NCBI GenBank assembly: GCA_002423265.1
Contig: DIVE01000015.1
Location: 3,321-13,624 of the forward strand
Direction: 5' to 3'
Source: Methylophilaceae bacterium UBA6140
Lineage (GTDB): Bacteria > Pseudomonadota > Gammaproteobacteria > Burkholderiales > Methylophilaceae
DNA: 10,304 bases
Part shown: positions 6,763 to 10,304 of the stretch, one piece after another
How the letters are laid out: each line of letters opens with the position of its first letter
Position numbering within the stretch: the first letter of the stretch is position 1
The notes under the pieces: model-generated
What the model was told of the DNA's origin: nothing
What the model saw: the letters and a program-made list of their open reading frames with translations, nothing else
Databases searched by the model: none
Program-made: the position numbers and the translations under genes

Positions 6763-7944
6763 ATGAACATGCTGCATGAACCGGCTGGTCTGGTGACTGG
6801 CACAGTTGCACGGCATCTCGTGCTGGTAACGGAAACCTGGCCGCCGGAAATCAATGGGGTGGCGATGACGCTGAGCCGGCTGGTGCAAGGTTTGCTGGAC
6901 AGGGGCTGGCGGGTAACCGTGGTCAGGCCGCGGCAGCGCAGTGATTCGAATCCGCTCGCTATGGCAACAGTGCAGCATGTGCTGGTGCCCGGCGTGCCTA
7001 TCCCCGGTTATGCCGGCCTGCGTTTCGGCCTGCCTATGTTCGAGAAGCTGCGCAAGACCTGGAAAGCGGAGCCTCCCGATGTTGTCCATATCGCGACTGA
7101 GGGGCCGCTGGGTTGGGCCGCTCTGAAGGCTGCGCGCTTGCTGGGTATTCCTGTCACCAGCAGTTTTCATACGAATTTTCACCGTTATTGCCGCCATTAT
7201 CGAATGACCTGGTTGCGCGGACTGGTCTCGCGTCATCTGCGCAGATTCCACAATCAGACTGCATTCACCATGGTGCCCAACCAGTTTGTGCGTGAAACCC
7301 TGCAGAACGACGGTTATCGCAATGTAGTGGTGTTGGGCCGTGGTATCGATACCGGGCTTTTTGCCCCGCAACGTCGCAGTCTCGCGTTACGCGCGGAGTG
7401 GGGGCTGGGGGATGATGGCCTGGCGGTGATTCATGTCGGCAGAATTGCGGCAGAAAAGAATCTTGGACTGGTTTTACAGGCCTTCGAGGCGATTCGCCGC
7501 TGCCAACCGCAGGCAAAAATGATCTGGGTCGGCGATGGGCCGCAGCTCAAGCGTCTGCGTAAGCAGAACCCCGATCACATATTTTGCGGTGCGAGAACAG
7601 GTGTTGAGTTGGCCGAACATTACGCGTCTGCTGATCTTTTTCTTTTTCCCAGCATGACGGAGACCTTCGGTAATGTGGTGACCGAAGCCATGGCCAGCGG
7701 GCTGGCGGTGGTCGCATATGATTACGCCGCAGCGCAGACTTTCATCGGGACTGACATTAATGGCGTGGTTGTGCCTTACGGCAATGCACAGCTATTTATC
7801 GACCAGGCTGTTAGGCTGGCTACTGAGCCGGATACAATCCGTCGACTGCGCATGGCTGCCAGTGCTGCAGTCGCAGGACATGGCTGGGAGCAGGTCTGCC
7901 GGGAGTTTGAAGAGGGCCTGTTGCAGGCGGTCCATGCGTGTTGA
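6763..7944 (+). CDS. Glycosyltransferase, GT4 (GT-B fold) type
   Basis: A 393-residue retaining glycosyltransferase. The N-terminal acceptor domain starts with LVTETWPPEINGVAMTL (about 21-37), including the glycine-containing loop after the first strand, then GPLGWAA (114-120) and HTNFHRY (136-142). The C-terminal nucleotide-sugar domain has GRGID (192-196), HVGRIAAEKN (224-233), WVGDGP (255-260) and the EX7E motif Glu300 to Glu308 (ETFGNVVTE). Relatives in this branch transfer mannose, glucose or sulphoquinovose to lipids or glycans, for example the SqdX and mannosyltransferase lines; the donor and acceptor here cannot be told. There is no membrane segment; such enzymes usually act at the inner face of the cytoplasmic membrane. 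The start is uncertain within the first 17 residues, which precede the conserved fold and lack a clear Shine-Dalgarno sequence. It lies 81 bases before pyrD with no terminator, so read-through is possible. Confidence 0.9.
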   Translation: MNMLHEPAGLVTGTVARHLVLVTETWPPEINGVAMTLSRLVQGLLDRGWRVTVVRPRQRSDSNPLAMATVQHVLVPGVPIPGYAGLRFGLPMFEKLRKTWKAEPPDVVHIATEGPLGWAALKAARLLGIPVTSSFHTNFHRYCRHYRMTWLRGLVSRHLRRFHNQTAFTMVPNQFVRETLQNDGYRNVVVLGRGIDTGLFAPQRRSLALRAEWGLGDDGLAVIHVGRIAAEKNLGLVLQAFEAIRRCQPQAKMIWVGDGPQLKRLRKQNPDHIFCGARTGVELAEHYASADLFLFPSMTETFGNVVTEAMASGLAVVAYDYAAAQTFIGTDINGVVVPYGNAQLFIDQAVRLATEPDTIRRLRMAASAAVAGHGWEQVCREFEEGLLQAVHAC

Positions 7945-8025
7945 AATCCGGCCGGTTGCCGGTGCATGCGTTCAGTGCCTCATCGTCATGAGCCTTGGCA
8001 AGGCGTTTTCCAGTAAAATCCCGTC

Positions 8026-9042
8026 ATGGATATCTACTCGGTTTTTAAACCACTTCTATTCCGGCTCGATGCCGAGCGCGCCCATGACCTCACGCTGAAA
8101 AGTCTGAAACTGGCCGAAAAGCTGCAGCTTTCATGTCTGTTCGGCAAAGTGCCGTCATGTGAATCCCGTCAGGTCATGGGCCTCAGCTTCCCCAATGCAG
8201 TCGGGCTGGCCGCCGGGCTGGACAAAAATGCCGCTCATATCGACGGATTGGCGGCATTGGGTTTCGGTTTTATTGAAGTCGGCACGGTGACGCCGCGCGC
8301 TCAGCCCGGTAATCTCAAGCCGCGGCTGTTTCGTGTGCGCGAGGCGGAGGGCATTATCAACCGCTTCGGTTTCAACAATCTCGGTGTCGATCATCTGATC
8401 GAGAACGTCAAGGCGGCCAAATTCCGGGGCATACTCGGCATCAATATCGGCAAGAATTTCGACACGCCCAACGAACGTGCCGTTGACGATTACCTGATCT
8501 GCCTGCGCAAGGTTTATCCCTACGCCAGTTATGTCACAGTCAATATTTCCTCGCCAAACACCAAGAACTTGCGCGCCTTGCAGGAAAAAGATGCACTTTC
8601 CGGCCTGCTTGCCACGCTCAAGGCCGAACAGAAAAAACTCGCGGCAACGCATGGCAAATACGTGCCGATTGCGCTGAAGATCGCGCCGGACCTGGAATCG
8701 GAACAGATCAACGAGATTGCCGATCTACTGCTGGAACACAGCTTTGACGCTGTGATCGCCACCAACACCACATTGGCGCGCGATGCCGTGCAGGGCATGG
8801 AAAATGCCGCCGAGACCGGCGGGCTTTCCGGCGCGCCGGTGCGCGATCAATCGACCGCAGTCATCCGTCAGTTGGCGCAGCGTTTGCAAGGGCGTATTCC
8901 TGTGATCGGGGTTGGCGGCATTCTCAGCGGCGGCGACGCAGCCGAGAAGATGGCGGCAGGCGCCAGTCTGGTGCAAGTTTATAGCGGCCTCATCTACCGC
9001 GGCCCGGCGTTGGTAAAAGACATCTGCCGCGCGCTGGGCTGA
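8026..9042 (+). CDS. pyrD: Dihydroorotate dehydrogenase (quinone), class 2
   Basis: It oxidises dihydroorotate to orotate, the fourth step of pyrimidine synthesis, passing electrons through FMN to membrane quinone. All 338 residues are present, close to the E. coli length of 336. The N-terminal helices (residues 1-40, [19 protein letters not shown]) form the membrane-associated quinone tunnel that defines class 2. The barrel follows with AAGLDKN (62-68), NRFGFNNLG (112-120), the catalytic-serine segment NISSPNT (173-179), TNTT (246-249), GGLSG (265-269) and the FMN-phosphate loop GVGGI (295-299) with YSGLIYRGP at 319-327. No clear Shine-Dalgarno sequence precedes the ATG at 8026; the short upstream sequence is AT-rich (TAAAAT at 8014-8019). 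The stop codon overlaps the start of the next gene, indicating co-translation with the GST-like protein. Confidence 0.97.
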   Translation: MDIYSVFKPLLFRLDAERAHDLTLKSLKLAEKLQLSCLFGKVPSCESRQVMGLSFPNAVGLAAGLDKNAAHIDGLAALGFGFIEVGTVTPRAQPGNLKPRLFRVREAEGIINRFGFNNLGVDHLIENVKAAKFRGILGINIGKNFDTPNERAVDDYLICLRKVYPYASYVTVNISSPNTKNLRALQEKDALSGLLATLKAEQKKLAATHGKYVPIALKIAPDLESEQINEIADLLLEHSFDAVIATNTTLARDAVQGMENAAETGGLSGAPVRDQSTAVIRQLAQRLQGRIPVIGVGGILSGGDAAEKMAAGASLVQVYSGLIYRGPALVKDICRALG

Positions 9043-9662
9043 TGACACTGCCGATCCTCTATTCCTACCGCCGTTGTCCTTACGCGATGCGGGCGCGCAT
9101 CGCGTTGCGTCAGGCCGGTATCGCGGTAGAAATTCGCGAGATCGCCTTGCGTGACAAACCGCGTGAGATGCTGGCAGTTTCACCCAAGGGGACGGTTCCG
9201 GTGCTGGTGCTGCCGGGCGGCACGGTGATCGACGAAAGTCTCGATATCATGCGATGGGCGTTACGGCAGCATGACCCGGACGGCTGGCTGCACGATGAAA
9301 CCCGATCGCTGGCGCTGATTGCCGATAACGACGGGGCTTTCAAGCAGGCGCTCGACCGCTACAAATATGCAGACCGTTATCCTCAGCAGCCGGCAGCAGC
9401 CTGGCGTGCGATGGGAGAATGCTTCCTGCAAGCGCTGGAGTGTCATCTTTGCGCACATGACAACCTGCTGGGGCCGGCGGCTTCCATCGCCGATGTTGCC
9501 ATTTTCCCCTTTGTCCGTCAGTTTGCGATGGTTGATGTCGTCTGGTTCGAGAGCGCTCCTTATCCGGCCTTGCGCGCTTGGCTTGATTGTTGGCTGGGAT
9601 CGGCGCTTTTTCTCGATATCATGCAGAAACAGCTGCCATGGCAAAGTCAGCAGCATCAGTAG
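9042..9662 (+). CDS. Glutathione S-transferase-like protein (glutaredoxin 2-like N-terminus)
   Basis: A 206-residue cytoplasmic protein with the two-domain GST architecture. The N-terminal thioredoxin fold (about 3-78) has the active-site-like CPYA at 12-15, the cis-proline motif TVPVL (51-55) and the glutathione-contacting ES pair (Glu65-Ser66) in IDESLDIM. The all-helical C-terminal domain (about 85-195) contains the N-capping box motif SIADVAIFPFVRQF at 148-161. CPYA keeps a single cysteine where E. coli glutaredoxin 2 has CPYC, so it could act as a monothiol glutathione-dependent reductase or transferase; the substrate is unknown. The ATG at 9042 overlaps the pyrD stop codon by one base (TGATG), so it probably depends on termination-reinitiation from pyrD. 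A terminator follows 13 bases after the stop. Confidence 0.9.
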   Translation: MTLPILYSYRRCPYAMRARIALRQAGIAVEIREIALRDKPREMLAVSPKGTVPVLVLPGGTVIDESLDIMRWALRQHDPDGWLHDETRSLALIADNDGAFKQALDRYKYADRYPQQPAAAWRAMGECFLQALECHLCAHDNLLGPAASIADVAIFPFVRQFAMVDVVWFESAPYPALRAWLDCWLGSALFLDIMQKQLPWQSQQHQ

Positions 9663-9675
9663 CGCGCAGAATGTA

Positions 9676-9706
9676 AAAAAGCCGGAGCTGCATGCCCCGG
9701 CTTTTT
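9676..9706. terminator. Bidirectional intrinsic terminator between the GST gene and clpA
   Basis: AAAAAGCCGG (9676-9685) pairs with CCGGCTTTTT (9697-9706); inside, GC (9687-9688) can pair with GC (9694-9695) across one mismatch. The T-run on one side and the A-run on the other let it stop transcripts from both directions, which fits its place between two convergent genes. Confidence 0.88.
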
Positions 9707-9728
9707 GATGGAACCCGCCTGAATCGCT

Positions 9729-10304
<576 letters not shown>

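Noticed and set aside
7948..7962. CCGGC/GCCGG hairpin after the glycosyltransferase gene as a terminator
   Set aside because: The stem is five base pairs and no T-run follows; it gives no support for ending transcription before pyrD.
7995..8019. TTGGCA and TAAAAT as a pyrD promoter
   Set aside because: Both hexamers are good (five of six), but the spacer is only 13 bases, too short for a standard sigma-70 promoter, and the transcript would start at or after the start codon.

Overview
The window looks like chromosomal housekeeping DNA from a betaproteobacterium. The gene content (ppiB divergent from cysS, class 2 pyrD, clpA), the moderately GC-rich codon use and the fully alignable CysS, PyrD and ClpA sequences all fit. 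An order such as Nitrosomonadales or Gallionellales is a guess from memory of similar neighbourhoods, not something the sequence proves. There are ten genes, two of them cut by the window edges. No tRNA, rRNA, insertion sequence, CRISPR array or phage gene was found. No gene-free gap exceeds 139 bases.

Left block (minus strand, 1-2454). A likely operon reads leftwards: a secreted TPR protein with an NTF2-like C-terminal domain, an exported L,D-transpeptidase (YkuD fold) carrying a related C-terminal domain, then ppiB (cyclophilin), which is cut by the left edge. The shared C-terminal domain suggests the first two genes are functionally linked at the cell envelope. The operon diverges from cysS across a 139-base region (2455-2593).

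Centre (plus strand, 2594-6687). cysS encodes a complete cysteinyl-tRNA synthetase and ends at a strong intrinsic terminator (3987-4015). Next comes a compact two-gene unit: a small NTF2-like (lumazine-binding-like) protein and a 709-residue cytoplasmic molybdopterin oxidoreductase. A candidate promoter overlaps an inverted repeat of the TetR-operator kind just upstream, and a second strong terminator (6655-6687) closes the unit. This unit, insulated on both sides and of unknown substrate, is the least explained part of the window.

Right block (plus strand 6763-9662, then minus strand). A GT4-type glycosyltransferase is followed by pyrD (quinone-linked dihydroorotate dehydrogenase). A glutathione S-transferase-like gene starts inside the pyrD stop codon (TGATG). 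A bidirectional terminator (9676-9706) separates it from the convergent 3' end of clpA, which runs off the right edge.

Most of the window is ordinary. Items worth a second look are the NTF2-like/molybdoenzyme unit and its operator, the tandem genes sharing an envelope domain, the SDGC variant of the L,D-transpeptidase active site, and the pyrD-GST coupling.
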